A DNA stretch of 64,000 nt, from contig NZ_CP162602.1 in the NCBI RefSeq assembly GCF_040957575.1, positions 62,001 through 126,000 on the forward strand, in the 5' to 3' direction. Both the position numbers and the translations under genes were made by a program. Shown here piece after piece: positions 46,445-55,843 of the stretch (position 1 is its first letter; every line of letters begins with the position of its first letter). Origin of the DNA: Vibrio sp. HB236076. GTDB lineage: Bacteria > Pseudomonadota > Gammaproteobacteria > Enterobacterales > Vibrionaceae. The notes under the pieces were generated by a model. It saw nothing but the letters and a program-made list of their open reading frames with translations. It ran no database searches and had not been told where the DNA came from.

Positions 46445-47365
46445 TCATTGCTGGCTAGTATTTACTGCACCGCTAAAGTTACCATTACGAATAAAATTCA
46501 TAGATTGCACGAACCTTCGACCATTTGGGCTTAGTGTGATGATTGTGTCGGTTGTTACTTTATCTTTACCTCCACCTACTCTTCTATATGTTGGAACGAT
46601 AGCTCCACTCTCTACTAACTCTATAACAACGTTAAGTATTTGCTCATCAGATAAATGTTCCAAGCTCGGAAGAAAATCTAGAGTACCAAGACCCGTAATT
46701 AAATTAGATACCTTAACGTTACTAGCGCCACTGTGTTGAGAATTTAATGCGCCAAGTCCAATAAGTAAGTCTCGGTGCTGCTCAGTTTTTGCCACGAAAG
46801 AACTAAACAAATCACTATAGGGTAAAAGGCTTTCAAATCCTTTTGAAAAACCTAAAGCACAAAACAAGGCGGCACAATTAGATTGTGAGTTCATAAATTG
46901 CTTCTGCGATTCACGTAGTTGTTTTTGATTATCTTGCAATTGCTTTGTAAATGTTTCTATTAGTTCAGTTCGCTCATCCTTTAGTTCTAATGAATCACTT
47001 CGGCTCAAGAATTTTTTTGAATCAAAATAAAAACTGATATTGTTTCTTGCATATAAAGAGAAGTCATAACATACAGATGCAAAAATATTTAACAGAGGGT
47101 AAGAAAAAGAAATAACCAGAGCTGACAACAGAGGAGTCAATATATAGTAAAAACTACTTTCAGTGCTATTAAGGATAGTTGACATTTCAATACTGTTTGA
47201 AATGTATGAAATCTTTGCATAAATATCGTCTTCTGAAAAAAATAAAACTAATAAATCATTCCAATGATCCAAAAAGAAACATACAGCAAAAATCCATAAA
47301 AAAGGACTTGTAGCTTTCTCATAGACGTAAGACGTAAGACTTTTAGCTACATCCCCTAAATTCAT
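46445..47365 (-). CDS. Uncharacterised membrane protein with coiled coil, in the defence island
   Basis: A 306-residue protein I do not recognise. Two hydrophobic segments (about 20-45 and 70-100) would anchor it in the inner membrane. A charged, glutamine-rich coiled coil (about 125-165, TFTKQLQDNQKQLRESQKQF) follows. The C-terminal part (about 205-295) looks like a winged helix, with HLSDEQILNVVIELVESGAI and a wing-like YRRVGGGKDKVTTDTIITLS hairpin. AAGGA precedes the ATG. The DNA is more AT-rich than its neighbours. It stands alone at the right edge of the defence island, so it may be a membrane effector or an accessory sensor, but no function is shown. Confidence 0.75.
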   Translation of the reverse strand: MNLGDVAKSLTSYVYEKATSPFLWIFAVCFFLDHWNDLLVLFFSEDDIYAKISYISNSIEMSTILNSTESSFYYILTPLLSALVISFSYPLLNIFASVCYDFSLYARNNISFYFDSKKFLSRSDSLELKDERTELIETFTKQLQDNQKQLRESQKQFMNSQSNCAALFCALGFSKGFESLLPYSDLFSSFVAKTEQHRDLLIGLGALNSQHSGASNVKVSNLITGLGTLDFLPSLEHLSDEQILNVVIELVESGAIVPTYRRVGGGKDKVTTDTIITLSPNGRRFVQSMNFIRNGNFSGAVNTSQQ

Positions 47366-47546
47366 TTTATCCTTTCCTATACCGAGCCTAACTTTACCGA
47401 CAAAGCGATAGTAAATATGTCTTATATTAGAAGAATTAGATAAACTAAGTCAAAGGAGAACTTTCTGAAATGCGAGATCATCAGTTCTAACACATTTCGG
47501 GGCATTTCCAATTTAACACTGCCATTAATTCTCCCGACTAAATAGC

Positions 47547-47582
47547 AAAAAAAACCCCGTGATCCGACGAAAGGATACGGGG
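47547..47582 (-). terminator. Terminator after the DUF748 gene
   Basis: A stem CCCCGT-ATCC/GGAT-ACGGGG with a single bulge (47555-47582) is followed on the minus strand by eight T residues. It lies about 50 bases past the DUF748 stop and marks the right boundary of the defence island. Confidence 0.85.
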
Positions 47583-47630
47583 CCATTGCTCTTACATTTT
47601 TGCTAAATTAATCTCGATGACTGTCCGTGA

Positions 47631-50600
47631 TTACGGCGCTTTGACACTCAAACTGGCCTCGGCACTGTTGTTCTTTTTACCACGCCCAGTCACGATAAAC
47701 ACCCGTGACGATTTGATGTTATTTTCATTGACCAAATAACGCTTCACGGCCTGGCTACGCGCTGTCGCGAGTGCCACCATCTCTTGCTGGCTGACCGATT
47801 GAGCACTGACCAACTTTTGATACAGAAGAATATCTAAAGAGGTGTTCACCTGCTCCTCTGTTAAAGTTTGGCCTTGTTGGGTCGCTTGATCGATAATACC
47901 CTGGCGCTGCTGATCAATGTCGTCAGCCACTTGCTGTTGATAAACCGTTTGCAACGCCTCTGCGATGTTGGCGTGCTGGGCGATTTCACTTGGCGAGAAG
48001 TCTTCAGGCCAAATCACCACCAATGGCTGGGCTAATAACAGCGCTTGTGCTTTTTGTTCGGCAAGGCTGCGAGCATCTTCTTTTTCATTTAACTGCCCCT
48101 GAACATCGACATTTAAATTCGGACGCTTGGTCAAGGCTTCTGCCAAGGTATCGAGCTTTTTGACCGCATCAGGGGTGAGTTCGCTGCTGCCAGCTAGGTA
48201 AGCCACTTTGTCTAATGGCTCATCACTGCCAACCAAGTTCGCCAAAAAGGAGAACGGCGCGGTAACGGCTTTGGTGATCACATTGCCAAGCGCTTTTAGA
48301 ATGATCCCCCCAACACTAAAGCTTGGACTGTCGAGGTCGCCACTGACCGGCAAGCCAAGATCAATCACGCCATTGCGATCTTGTAACAACGCAATCGCCA
48401 AGCCAAGAGGCAAGTTCAGCGCCTGCTTAGAATTACTCGCTTTACCCAATTTTAACTGATCGATCACGACGCGGTTTTCACCACGTAACTGATTGTCTTG
48501 CAATGAGTATTGTACATCTAATGACAATAAGCCTTTATCGATGTAACGGCCCATGTATGTCCCGGAGTACGGGCTCACCGACGTCAGCTCCGCCCCTTCA
48601 ACTGAGAAACCAATATCGAGTTCTGGGGTCGGGCTAAAGGGTTTAACCGTGCCAGTAACACTGACAGGAGCATAGCGGTCAATTTTACCAGACAAGTCAA
48701 TCTTAGTGGTTTTGCTTGGCTCAGAACTGACCGGTGAAATCACCCCGTTTAACAGTTCAATACTGGCGGCAAAGCTCGGCGTCAATGATAAGTCGGCAAA
48801 ATCGGTCGCCCCATCAATAATCTTGATGTTATTGATATCAAAACTAAAGGCAGGTGCGCTGCTGGCCTGTGCCGTACTTGACGATGGATCATTGGCCACA
48901 GGAGACGGTGCATCGCTGTGCGACTCATCTTGAGAGGCCGCTTGGGTGGCCGACGTCGTTTTTGCTAATTGACTGACGTTGGTTTTTTTCTGTTGATCAA
49001 TCTGCAACGTAAAGTACGGCTGATCAATCGCCACGGTATCAACGGCGAGGTGGTTTTTCTGTTGATCAAAATCTAACCCGATCAAGGCCAAATCTTGCCA
49101 TTTTAACAGCGGTTTATTCATCAGCGTATCGACGACATTCAGGCCGTCAATATTGGTTTCGCCCTTGATGGTCGCGCCACTGTCTTGCTGCCAATCGAGG
49201 GCAAGTTTGGCATTGAGTCGCCCCTCTTTCACCGCGATGTGCGCATAAGGCTCGAGATAGGTTTGTAACCAAGGTAATGCCCATTCACTTAAGGTGATAT
49301 CGCCTTTAACCCCAGCTAACTGTGGCGCCACCTGCCCTTTTGCCTCCAGTTGGCTACTTAACGTTTGCGGCGCTTGCTGGTTTTGCCCGGCCATCGCCAA
49401 CGAAACCTGGTAGTCGATTGGGCTCGATAGATCGCTGCGAATACCCGTTAATGTGACTTGAGGAGACACTTGCCAAACCATATCTTTGGCAATGGTTTGC
49501 TCGTGCAGCAGAATATTGCTTTGCGTTAACTTAAACTGCTTGAGTTCAACCAGCCAAGCCGGCTCGGCAGTGGTGTTACTGTCAGAATTAGCCACTTGAG
49601 CTTTAGACTCTTGGGCCTTAGCGTCGTCAGATTTCTCAACCTGTGAATTAGCTGACGAGGTCGCCGGTGAAGCCTGGTCGGTTTTAGGCATAAACAAAGA
49701 GACTAAATCCAATTCGCCTTGTTTAAAGGCGCCGTTCACGTCAAGTTTATCGAGCATTAACCCATCGATGGTGACTTTTTGGCTTTGGCTATCGGCTTTA
49801 ATATCGCCGAGTTTAAGCGATCCCAACGAGATCTTTTGCTCATCACCTTGTAAGAACGCCAAATCCAACAGCGACAAACGGGTTTTATCGATTTGCCAAA
49901 CTAACTGATCTTGTTTTTGTGACACTTGATAACGACTGGTGAAATTCAACTGGCCAGAAGACAAAGTGGCAGGAATTTGCGCTTTGACAAACGACCACAA
50001 AGGCGTCAAGGCAATCTTGTTAAGTGCCACTTGGCCGTTGAGTTTCAGCGGCTGAAGTTGTACTTGCCCTTTGAGGCTCACCTGACCGGTTTTGTTGGTC
50101 ACAAAGTTCACTTGATAATCGTTGCCCAGCGAGTCTGCCGATGGCGTCGATTCTGTGATTAAGTAATGGGTGTTAAAATCTTTAATAGCAAAATTGAGAT
50201 CGTCATAGCTCAGGGCGCTGCCGGTCGGTTGATCGTCATAATAAATCGCGCCGTCACTGATCACCAATTGGTTGAGTAACAAGGCTGGGATGCCGCTTTC
50301 TTCTTGCGGCTCTTGCTCGGGTTCTGGTTCTTTTTGCGCAGCGCGTTTTGCTAAGTGATCGAGGATATCGCTAAAACTAAAGCGCTCGTTACTCACACGG
50401 GCAATGGTGGTTTGGGGCTGTTGAAGGAAAATGTGATCAACGGTCGGGGTTAAATCCAATAGCGAACGCCACACTTGCAGTTCGACTTCGAGACGAGAAA
50501 ACGAGAACAGCGCCTGCTCTGCAGAAACACCGGTCTCGGTCGCGTCGCCTGGTGTCTTTTCTTGTGCCTCACCAATGACAAAACCGTCGATGCGAGCGCG

Positions 50601-50834
50601 CCACAAAAACGGATTGAATTTAACATCACTGATCGCAACGGGGCGGCCCAAGGTATCGCTAAGCCACGGCGGCGCATAATGTTTCGCCGCGGCAGGGAGC
50701 ACCACCCCAGCCAAAAGTAAAAACACAGCGTATAACAGGACCAAATACGCCGTTAATTTTATCCACCACGGTTGGCTTTTAAACCTTTGCCAACCACTGT
50801 TTTTTTGGGTTTGTTCGACTGTGTTTTCTTCCAT
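47631..50834 (-). CDS. DUF748 AsmA-like envelope protein
   Basis: A 1067-residue protein with one N-terminal membrane anchor (about 27-50) and a long periplasmic part of repeated beta segments. Typical DUF748 elements are RPVAISDVKFNPFLWRARID and SEPSKTTKIDLSGKIDRYAP. The C-terminal region, AGSSELTPDAVKKLDTLAEAL through RVFIVTGRGKKN, resembles an OmpA-like module. AsmA-like proteins bridge the periplasm and are linked to lipid transport or envelope integrity; the function of this one is not known. The start at 50834 (MEENTVEQTQ) is chosen because the upstream extension is polar and lacks a ribosome site. Confidence 0.82.
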   Translation of the reverse strand: MEENTVEQTQKNSGWQRFKSQPWWIKLTAYLVLLYAVFLLLAGVVLPAAAKHYAPPWLSDTLGRPVAISDVKFNPFLWRARIDGFVIGEAQEKTPGDATETGVSAEQALFSFSRLEVELQVWRSLLDLTPTVDHIFLQQPQTTIARVSNERFSFSDILDHLAKRAAQKEPEPEQEPQEESGIPALLLNQLVISDGAIYYDDQPTGSALSYDDLNFAIKDFNTHYLITESTPSADSLGNDYQVNFVTNKTGQVSLKGQVQLQPLKLNGQVALNKIALTPLWSFVKAQIPATLSSGQLNFTSRYQVSQKQDQLVWQIDKTRLSLLDLAFLQGDEQKISLGSLKLGDIKADSQSQKVTIDGLMLDKLDVNGAFKQGELDLVSLFMPKTDQASPATSSANSQVEKSDDAKAQESKAQVANSDSNTTAEPAWLVELKQFKLTQSNILLHEQTIAKDMVWQVSPQVTLTGIRSDLSSPIDYQVSLAMAGQNQQAPQTLSSQLEAKGQVAPQLAGVKGDITLSEWALPWLQTYLEPYAHIAVKEGRLNAKLALDWQQDSGATIKGETNIDGLNVVDTLMNKPLLKWQDLALIGLDFDQQKNHLAVDTVAIDQPYFTLQIDQQKKTNVSQLAKTTSATQAASQDESHSDAPSPVANDPSSSTAQASSAPAFSFDINNIKIIDGATDFADLSLTPSFAASIELLNGVISPVSSEPSKTTKIDLSGKIDRYAPVSVTGTVKPFSPTPELDIGFSVEGAELTSVSPYSGTYMGRYIDKGLLSLDVQYSLQDNQLRGENRVVIDQLKLGKASNSKQALNLPLGLAIALLQDRNGVIDLGLPVSGDLDSPSFSVGGIILKALGNVITKAVTAPFSFLANLVGSDEPLDKVAYLAGSSELTPDAVKKLDTLAEALTKRPNLNVDVQGQLNEKEDARSLAEQKAQALLLAQPLVVIWPEDFSPSEIAQHANIAEALQTVYQQQVADDIDQQRQGIIDQATQQGQTLTEEQVNTSLDILLYQKLVSAQSVSQQEMVALATARSQAVKRYLVNENNIKSSRVFIVTGRGKKNNSAEASLSVKAP

Positions 50835-50977
50835 CACCACGCCACTTAGTATCCGCTCAAAATGAAACTGCATTATTATCGAATCAGTATTGCATAAATC
50901 CGCGTAGAGGTTAACTGTGGTCGGGCCTTGTTCGGACAAGAGATTAGAGATTGCTCACCTTTTCGCCATTGCAGCCT

Positions 50978-51592
50978 TCATTTTGCCATCTGACGAAAGG
51001 TAAGGTTTATCCGCGGTTGGTTGACCTTTTTGGTTTTGGGCAAAGTGTGTAGCCAATACTGCTGAATGGGGCCGCCCATGATCAGCGCACTGCCATTCGC
51101 CAGCCAGAGCTCAACCTTGTGTTTGGTGGCTTTGTGCTTAAAAACAAACTTTCGCTCTGCACCAAAACTGATGGAGACGATCACGCCTTCGCGCTTGAGT
51201 TCGGGCTCATTGTCGCTGTGCCATCCCATCCCCTGCTCGCCGTGTTGGTAGAAATTCAATAAACAAGTATCGAAGCACTCGCCTGTCACTTGTTCCACTC
51301 GCTGTTTGATCGCCAGTAATGGGGGCGTCCATAATTGGGCTTGTTTGGTGTGTTGTGCGTAGCGATACAAATACGGTTGAGTACCAAACCACGCCACTTG
51401 CCTGTCGGTAGTGATGGTTTTGCCAAACATCGTGACCTGATCGCGCTGCCAAGGGATAGACTCAGAGAGTATCGCCAACCATTGCGCGCTTTCTTGGTCG
51501 TTAAAAAGCGTTTCTAGGTAATGGGCTTCGCCATCGTAAGGAAGAAGGTTGTTGCCCGAGGGCTCGCTTGGCGCGAATAAGTCTGGTTGCAT
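50978..51592 (-). CDS. AlkB-like 2-oxoglutarate/Fe(II) dioxygenase
   Basis: A 204-residue oxygenase of the ALKBH2/3-like bacterial group. The iron ligands are the H-x-D in GMGWHSDNEPELKREGV near residue 124 and the histidine in YWLHTLPKTKK near 181; the 2-oxoglutarate-binding arginines are in NQPRINLTFRQM near 193. The substrate loop FLLNFYQHGEQGMGW is also typical. It would demethylate alkylated bases in nucleic acids. It has no E. coli alkB-type ada neighbour and lies alone upstream of the DUF748 gene. Confidence 0.9.
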   Translation of the reverse strand: MQPDLFAPSEPSGNNLLPYDGEAHYLETLFNDQESAQWLAILSESIPWQRDQVTMFGKTITTDRQVAWFGTQPYLYRYAQHTKQAQLWTPPLLAIKQRVEQVTGECFDTCLLNFYQHGEQGMGWHSDNEPELKREGVIVSISFGAERKFVFKHKATKHKVELWLANGSALIMGGPIQQYWLHTLPKTKKVNQPRINLTFRQMAK

Positions 51593-51842
51593 TCCTCTCT
51601 CCGGTCATAAAAAGGCTCTGTCACTAGATCTTGCTGCTCTGACACTGGCTACGCTCGCCAAGGATTATCCGAGCTCGCGTCGTTGCGATTAGCCACTATT
51701 CAGGGGTACATCATCTCAGGCGTCCAATTCATCGGGTAACAATAATACCAACCAGAGAGAGTCGGTTGTCAATAAACCCTGATGGCAAATACGCAACCTT
51801 ATTTGCCATCAGGGTAAGCGGTTACAAAGAAAGGGTTCGGCG
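51593..51842. other. Spacer between the AlkB-like and GtrA-like genes
   Basis: About 250 bases without a gene. An AT/GC-mixed tract near 51770-51815 contains two copies of a TTTGCCATCAGGG/CCCTGATGGCAAA inverted repeat, a possible terminator-like hairpin for the minus-strand operon ending at 51843. Confidence 0.4.
51771..51815 (-). terminator. Hairpin after the GtrA-like gene
   Basis: CCCTGATGGCAAA (about 51779) and its inverse TTTGCCATCAGGG (about 51801) can form a 13-base stem around a short AT-rich loop, about 30 bases past the gtrA-like stop. No long T run follows, so it may be a processed 3' end rather than a classic terminator. Confidence 0.55.
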
Positions 51843-52304
51843 TTATTTAGGAGTGACGAGAAGCGGTCGACGGCGTTTGAACACCCACAGCCGATTTAAG
51901 GTGTAATTACTCAAACAGCCGGCAATCACGCCCAGTGTCAAGGCGACGAGTTGCCAAAAAGGCTGCGACGGTAACAGAGACACCAGCCCTTTAAAGACCA
52001 ACAAATTCGGTATCGCCGATAAACAAGCACTGAAGGCATACGCCGCCCACTCCTTAAGATGACCAGACCACGACCCGGCTTGAGATTGGAAGGTATAAAA
52101 TCGATTCCCCAACCAAGTAAAATGCACCGCAGCGATAAACGCCACCAGCCGCGATGTGAATAATGGCCACAAGAGCAAGTGATTTAAATAGGCAAACAAC
52201 AAGGCATCAAAGCAAAAACCCAAAGCACCGACTAACAAAAACCGTTGATATTGTTGTTTTATTTTTACTTGTTGTTTGAGTAACATCATTTTATTGGCAG
52301 ACAT
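51843..52304 (-). CDS. GtrA-family flippase-like membrane protein
   Basis: A 153-residue protein with four hydrophobic helices and the GtrA pattern: FLLVGALGFCFDALLFAYLN in helix 1, FTWLGNRFYTF after helix 2 and SNYTLNRLWVFKRRRP at the end. GtrA proteins are thought to flip polyprenyl-phosphate sugars across the inner membrane. The start at 52304 has AGAGG six bases upstream and overlaps the end of the glycosyltransferase gene by 14 bases; longer frames upstream are read-through of that gene. With the GT2 and ArnT-like neighbours it completes a synthase-flippase-transferase set. Confidence 0.87.
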   Translation of the reverse strand: MSANKMMLLKQQVKIKQQYQRFLLVGALGFCFDALLFAYLNHLLLWPLFTSRLVAFIAAVHFTWLGNRFYTFQSQAGSWSGHLKEWAAYAFSACLSAIPNLLVFKGLVSLLPSQPFWQLVALTLGVIAGCLSNYTLNRLWVFKRRRPLLVTPK

Positions 52305-53970
52305 ATAAACCTCTTGAACTTTTTCCTTGCCAGTTGAGTAGGCAGCGCCAACCCGATTGATTTGCCCAACGTGAGACCTGCTTGGGCTTGCCAATAATTT
52401 GAAATTTGTCAGGGAAATGTGTGACCTCATCGACGAGTCTAGCCTGACCTCGACTGTAAAACTGACCTGAAAACGGCCTCTTACCAACGTAATAGACCGG
52501 CAGGTCATGCTGTGCCTTGTTCAACAAGCCCTTATCGCTGCGTTTTTCGTCGGCGCCCAATTGGATCACCACCACCGCGATAATTAACGCAAGAGGAATA
52601 AAACCGCCCATCGCTAACCAACGTTGGTTACCGGTTGCCGCAATGGGGTGTCGTTCAACACTTTGATACGCTTGCGACAACGGCTCAACTCGAGAAGTCT
52701 TAACCCCCTCATGGGCGAAACTCGATGTATTGTGGCTGGTTTGCGGGTATGTACAAGGTACGATGACCCCTGAGTGTGAGGCACCTCTCATCGGCATATC
52801 AGTATTTGTTGCGTGTCCCACAAAGTTGCTTGCCACAATATTGCCACTTGTTCGTTCACCCATTGGTTTCTTGTGCAAACTGGCGTGATGTTGCGACAGC
52901 CCTTTCGCTGTGTATTTTTCGTCAGCGTTGGTTTTTCGAGTCCGTGGCGGACTTAAAAGCCAGAGCACTAAACCTGGGATCCCCGGTAAAACATAAGCTG
53001 GAAGTATGTTGCCCGCCAGAGTAAAAAGAACCATAGGAGCAATCCCCCACAAGACGTAATACAAGGTCTCGGCCGAAAACCGCCACCATTGACGAGAGCG
53101 CTTTGGATTCATCAGGCGATAAATAAGCACCAATGACCAAGGCATAAAACCAGCCAACGCATAGAGCCAGATGGTCCCTCGCAAACGTTCGTGTGCGGTT
53201 CCGTAAAGATCCCCTTGCCAACCACTGACTAAAAAGCGTTTGATGTGTTCACCGACAATAAAGTAATCCAAAAACCCCGGGGTGGCCCGCTCAGCCAATA
53301 CATACCAAGGCACTGAAATCACGAGCATCAGTAAGGTTCCTCGGATCAGAGGTAACTCAGTGAAAAGACGCTTTAGCCCGGTTCGAAAACCAAAAACGAT
53401 CACCACCCAAGGTAAGATTGCCAACCCCATCAGAACAATCACTAAAGGGCCTTTCGCCAACATCCCCACGGCCAGACCAATAAAGCCGACATAAGTCCAG
53501 TGACGATGTTCATGCCAGGCAAGGTAGAAACCGATCATGGCTAATGTCAGTGAAAAGGTTAACGCCATATCCGTCATCACCGCCCCCGAGGCAATGGTAA
53601 AGATGACGCTTGTAGACAAAACAAACGCGGCTTTTAAACCAGAGATCCCTTGTCGGCGAGCGAACCAAGCCAACATAGCCACCGTGATAAGGCCCAATAA
53701 CCAGTGTGGGAAACGTACCGCCAGTTCATTCACACCCAAGGTATTGATGCCCAGTGCGCTCATCCAAGCAAACAAGGGGGGCTTACCCCAAAATGGAACA
53801 CCATAGTCAAACTGTGGTGTGATCCAATTTCCGGTTTCAACCATGATTCTCGCCATTTCACCATAGCGAGCTTCGGTCGTGTCCATTAATGGGTATGCCG
53901 ATAAGCTCAACAGGCGGATAAGCCAAACAGCAATTAGGCCTAACCAAAGAGAAGAACGCACTAACTTCAT
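52291..53970 (-). CDS. ArnT/PMT-like membrane glycosyltransferase (GT39/GT83)
   Basis: A 559-residue GT-C glycosyltransferase. The N-terminal loop has the catalytic pattern MDTTEARYGEMARIMVETGN and DYGVPFWGKPPLFAW, as in ArnT, and GMLAKGPLVIVLMG lies near residue 170. About ten or more membrane helices are predicted by eye. It would move a sugar from polyprenyl phosphate to an envelope acceptor such as lipid A. Odd: about 95 polar, low-hydrophobicity residues (about 340-440) interrupt the helical C-terminal half, after LLSPPRTRKTNADEKY. It overlaps the GT2 gene by four bases. Confidence 0.87.
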   Translation of the reverse strand: MKLVRSSLWLGLIAVWLIRLLSLSAYPLMDTTEARYGEMARIMVETGNWITPQFDYGVPFWGKPPLFAWMSALGINTLGVNELAVRFPHWLLGLITVAMLAWFARRQGISGLKAAFVLSTSVIFTIASGAVMTDMALTFSLTLAMIGFYLAWHEHRHWTYVGFIGLAVGMLAKGPLVIVLMGLAILPWVVIVFGFRTGLKRLFTELPLIRGTLLMLVISVPWYVLAERATPGFLDYFIVGEHIKRFLVSGWQGDLYGTAHERLRGTIWLYALAGFMPWSLVLIYRLMNPKRSRQWWRFSAETLYYVLWGIAPMVLFTLAGNILPAYVLPGIPGLVLWLLSPPRTRKTNADEKYTAKGLSQHHASLHKKPMGERTSGNIVASNFVGHATNTDMPMRGASHSGVIVPCTYPQTSHNTSSFAHEGVKTSRVEPLSQAYQSVERHPIAATGNQRWLAMGGFIPLALIIAVVVIQLGADEKRSDKGLLNKAQHDLPVYYVGKRPFSGQFYSRGQARLVDEVTHFPDKFQIIGKPKQVSRWANQSGWRCLLNWQGKSSRGLYVCQ

Positions 53971-55022
53971 GCTCTTTTTTCCTCTTGCTTGGTATGATGG
54001 CTTGTGACTGATGACGTTGCAGAATCGGCATACGGGCTATGGGTTTGATAGGTAGGCGGCTTTTTAGTGGCGGATTTAATCACATACAAGGGGCGATTTT
54101 GCGCTTCAACCAAAGTGCGGCCAACGTATTCACCAATTAAACCTAAAAATAAAAAAGTAAAACCGAACAAGAGTAAACCAAGCGCGCTAAGCCAAGAGAG
54201 CGCACTGATTGTTTCGCCATACCATGCGCTAAGAATCGTCAGACGAGTGAATACCACTATTGTCGACATCACACATAAAGCACCAACGATGCTTGCCATT
54301 CTCAATGGTGCGGTTGAAAAAGCGGTTATCCCATCCATCGCCAAAGCCAGTAACTTTACGTATCCCCATTTACTGTGCCCCATTACTCGCGAATCGCGAT
54401 CAAAATAAACCTGACAATGATTAAAACCAGGCCAAGAAAACAGCCCTTTCATGTAACGGTTTTTTTCTGGTAATTGGTTTAATTGATCAATGATAGGGCG
54501 ACTGATCAAACGAAAATCGCCAACATTTTCCACCATTGGCGTTGAGGAAATCGCGTTGATAAGTTTGTAGAAGCACTTGGCACTAAAGGTTTTAAACCAG
54601 GTTTCACCGTCGCGTTTACGGCGTACCATATTGACCACATCAAACCCCTGACGCCATTTATCCATCATGAGAGGGATCGACTCTGGGGGATCTTGTAAGT
54701 CGGCATCAATAATAATTGCACACTGACCTTGGCAGACAGCAAGCCCCGCACTCATTGCCGCTTCTTTACCAAAATTGCGGCTTAAGGCAATGGAACGAAT
54801 AACAACAGAGGATGGCGGCAGGCTTTCGACAATCGATAAACTCGAATCGTCGCTGCCATCATCGATATAGATGACTTCAAAGGTTTCACTAATGTCTTTG
54901 ATCGCCTTAAGCAAGCGTTGATGAAAGATTTCTAATACCGCTTGTTCATTAAAGTAAGGCACAATGACTGAAACGGTCACGGGATGGTGGATATCCACTA
55001 CATTGGTCTGAGTTGAGTTCAT
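53967..55022 (-). CDS. GT2 polyprenyl-phosphate glycosyltransferase (GtrB/DPM1-like)
   Basis: A 351-residue family 2 glycosyltransferase. The N-terminal GT-A domain has VIVPYFNEQAVLEIFHQRLL, IYIDDGSDDSS and IIIDADLQDPPESIP (DxD-type site), then SRNFGKEAAMSAGL. Two membrane helices (about 235-300) precede a polar tail. Such enzymes load undecaprenyl phosphate with glucose or another sugar on the cytoplasmic face. It is first in the operon with the ArnT-like transferase (four-base overlap) and the GtrA-like flippase, and divergent from a two-component system. Confidence 0.9.
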   Translation of the reverse strand: MNSTQTNVVDIHHPVTVSVIVPYFNEQAVLEIFHQRLLKAIKDISETFEVIYIDDGSDDSSLSIVESLPPSSVVIRSIALSRNFGKEAAMSAGLAVCQGQCAIIIDADLQDPPESIPLMMDKWRQGFDVVNMVRRKRDGETWFKTFSAKCFYKLINAISSTPMVENVGDFRLISRPIIDQLNQLPEKNRYMKGLFSWPGFNHCQVYFDRDSRVMGHSKWGYVKLLALAMDGITAFSTAPLRMASIVGALCVMSTIVVFTRLTILSAWYGETISALSWLSALGLLLFGFTFLFLGLIGEYVGRTLVEAQNRPLYVIKSATKKPPTYQTHSPYADSATSSVTSHHTKQEEKRA

Positions 55023-55165
55023 AGCGAGTTCATCATTTTTAACAATGGCATCAGACTACTCGACGTGCCATCGACAAAAGGTCGTTGACATTTTTTTCAC
55101 GGCGGATGTGCTCTTCTATGCCATACTATGACACTCTCAAAGCCCGATTGACTAAGCCAAGCCGC

Positions 55166-55843
55166 ATGAAAAAAGTACTCATTATCGAAGACAACCGCCA
55201 AGTCGCCGGCATCCTATGTGACTTTTGTGAATCACAACATATCGAAGCCGATTACGCGGATAACGGCGAGTTGGGATTAGAGTTAGCTAAGCAGACCGAT
55301 TTTGATGTGATTATCCTCGATCTCATGCTGCCAAGAATGAACGGGTTTGAAGTATGCGAACGCCTTCGTCAAGCGGGAATCGCGACGCCTGTACTGATGC
55401 TAACAGCACTCGATGGCAAAGAGGATATGTTAAAAGGCTTTTCACAGGGCGCGGATGACTACTTGGCTAAGCCGTTTGATCTCGATATTTTGCTCGTTCG
55501 ACTGCAGGCGTTATACAAACGGTATCGAGGCTCAGTGGCGCTAACGCAATTGCAGTTTGGCGAGTTGACCATTTACACCAAAGAAAGACGTGCGTTTCGC
55601 GGTCAGTACAAACTTCCTTTAAACCCAACCACCTATAAGATCCTCGAACTATTATGTCAGTGCGCTCCGAATGTCGTCAGTAAACAGACCATCATCGATA
55701 CCCTTTGGCCCGACGACGAAGCAGAGACCTCAGCTCTGCGCAGTCATATTTACCAGTTGCGCAATGCTCTCGACAAGCCCTTTGAACACGCAATGTTGGT
55801 CACCGTTCCTAAAGTCGGCTTTCGATTGGAAAAACAGTCATGA
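55166..55843 (+). CDS. OmpR-family response regulator
   Basis: A 225-residue regulator. The start MKKVLIIEDNRQVAG at the ATG at 55166 fits the family; a longer frame adds 27 residues unlike any receiver domain. The receiver has phospho-acceptor D51 in VIILDLMLPRMNGFEV, with the K in LAKPFDLDI. The C-terminal winged helix includes LNPTTYKILELLCQCAPNVV and the ALRSHIYQLRNALDKPF recognition segment. Its stop overlaps the kinase start (ATGA). It is divergent from the glycan-modification operon, which it may control, as PmrA controls arn genes. Confidence 0.92.
   Translation: MKKVLIIEDNRQVAGILCDFCESQHIEADYADNGELGLELAKQTDFDVIILDLMLPRMNGFEVCERLRQAGIATPVLMLTALDGKEDMLKGFSQGADDYLAKPFDLDILLVRLQALYKRYRGSVALTQLQFGELTIYTKERRAFRGQYKLPLNPTTYKILELLCQCAPNVVSKQTIIDTLWPDDEAETSALRSHIYQLRNALDKPFEHAMLVTVPKVGFRLEKQS

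Noticed and set aside
37000..47600. CRISPR array or integrase in the defence island
   Set aside because: Looked for regularly spaced direct repeats and for recombinase motifs; none were seen.
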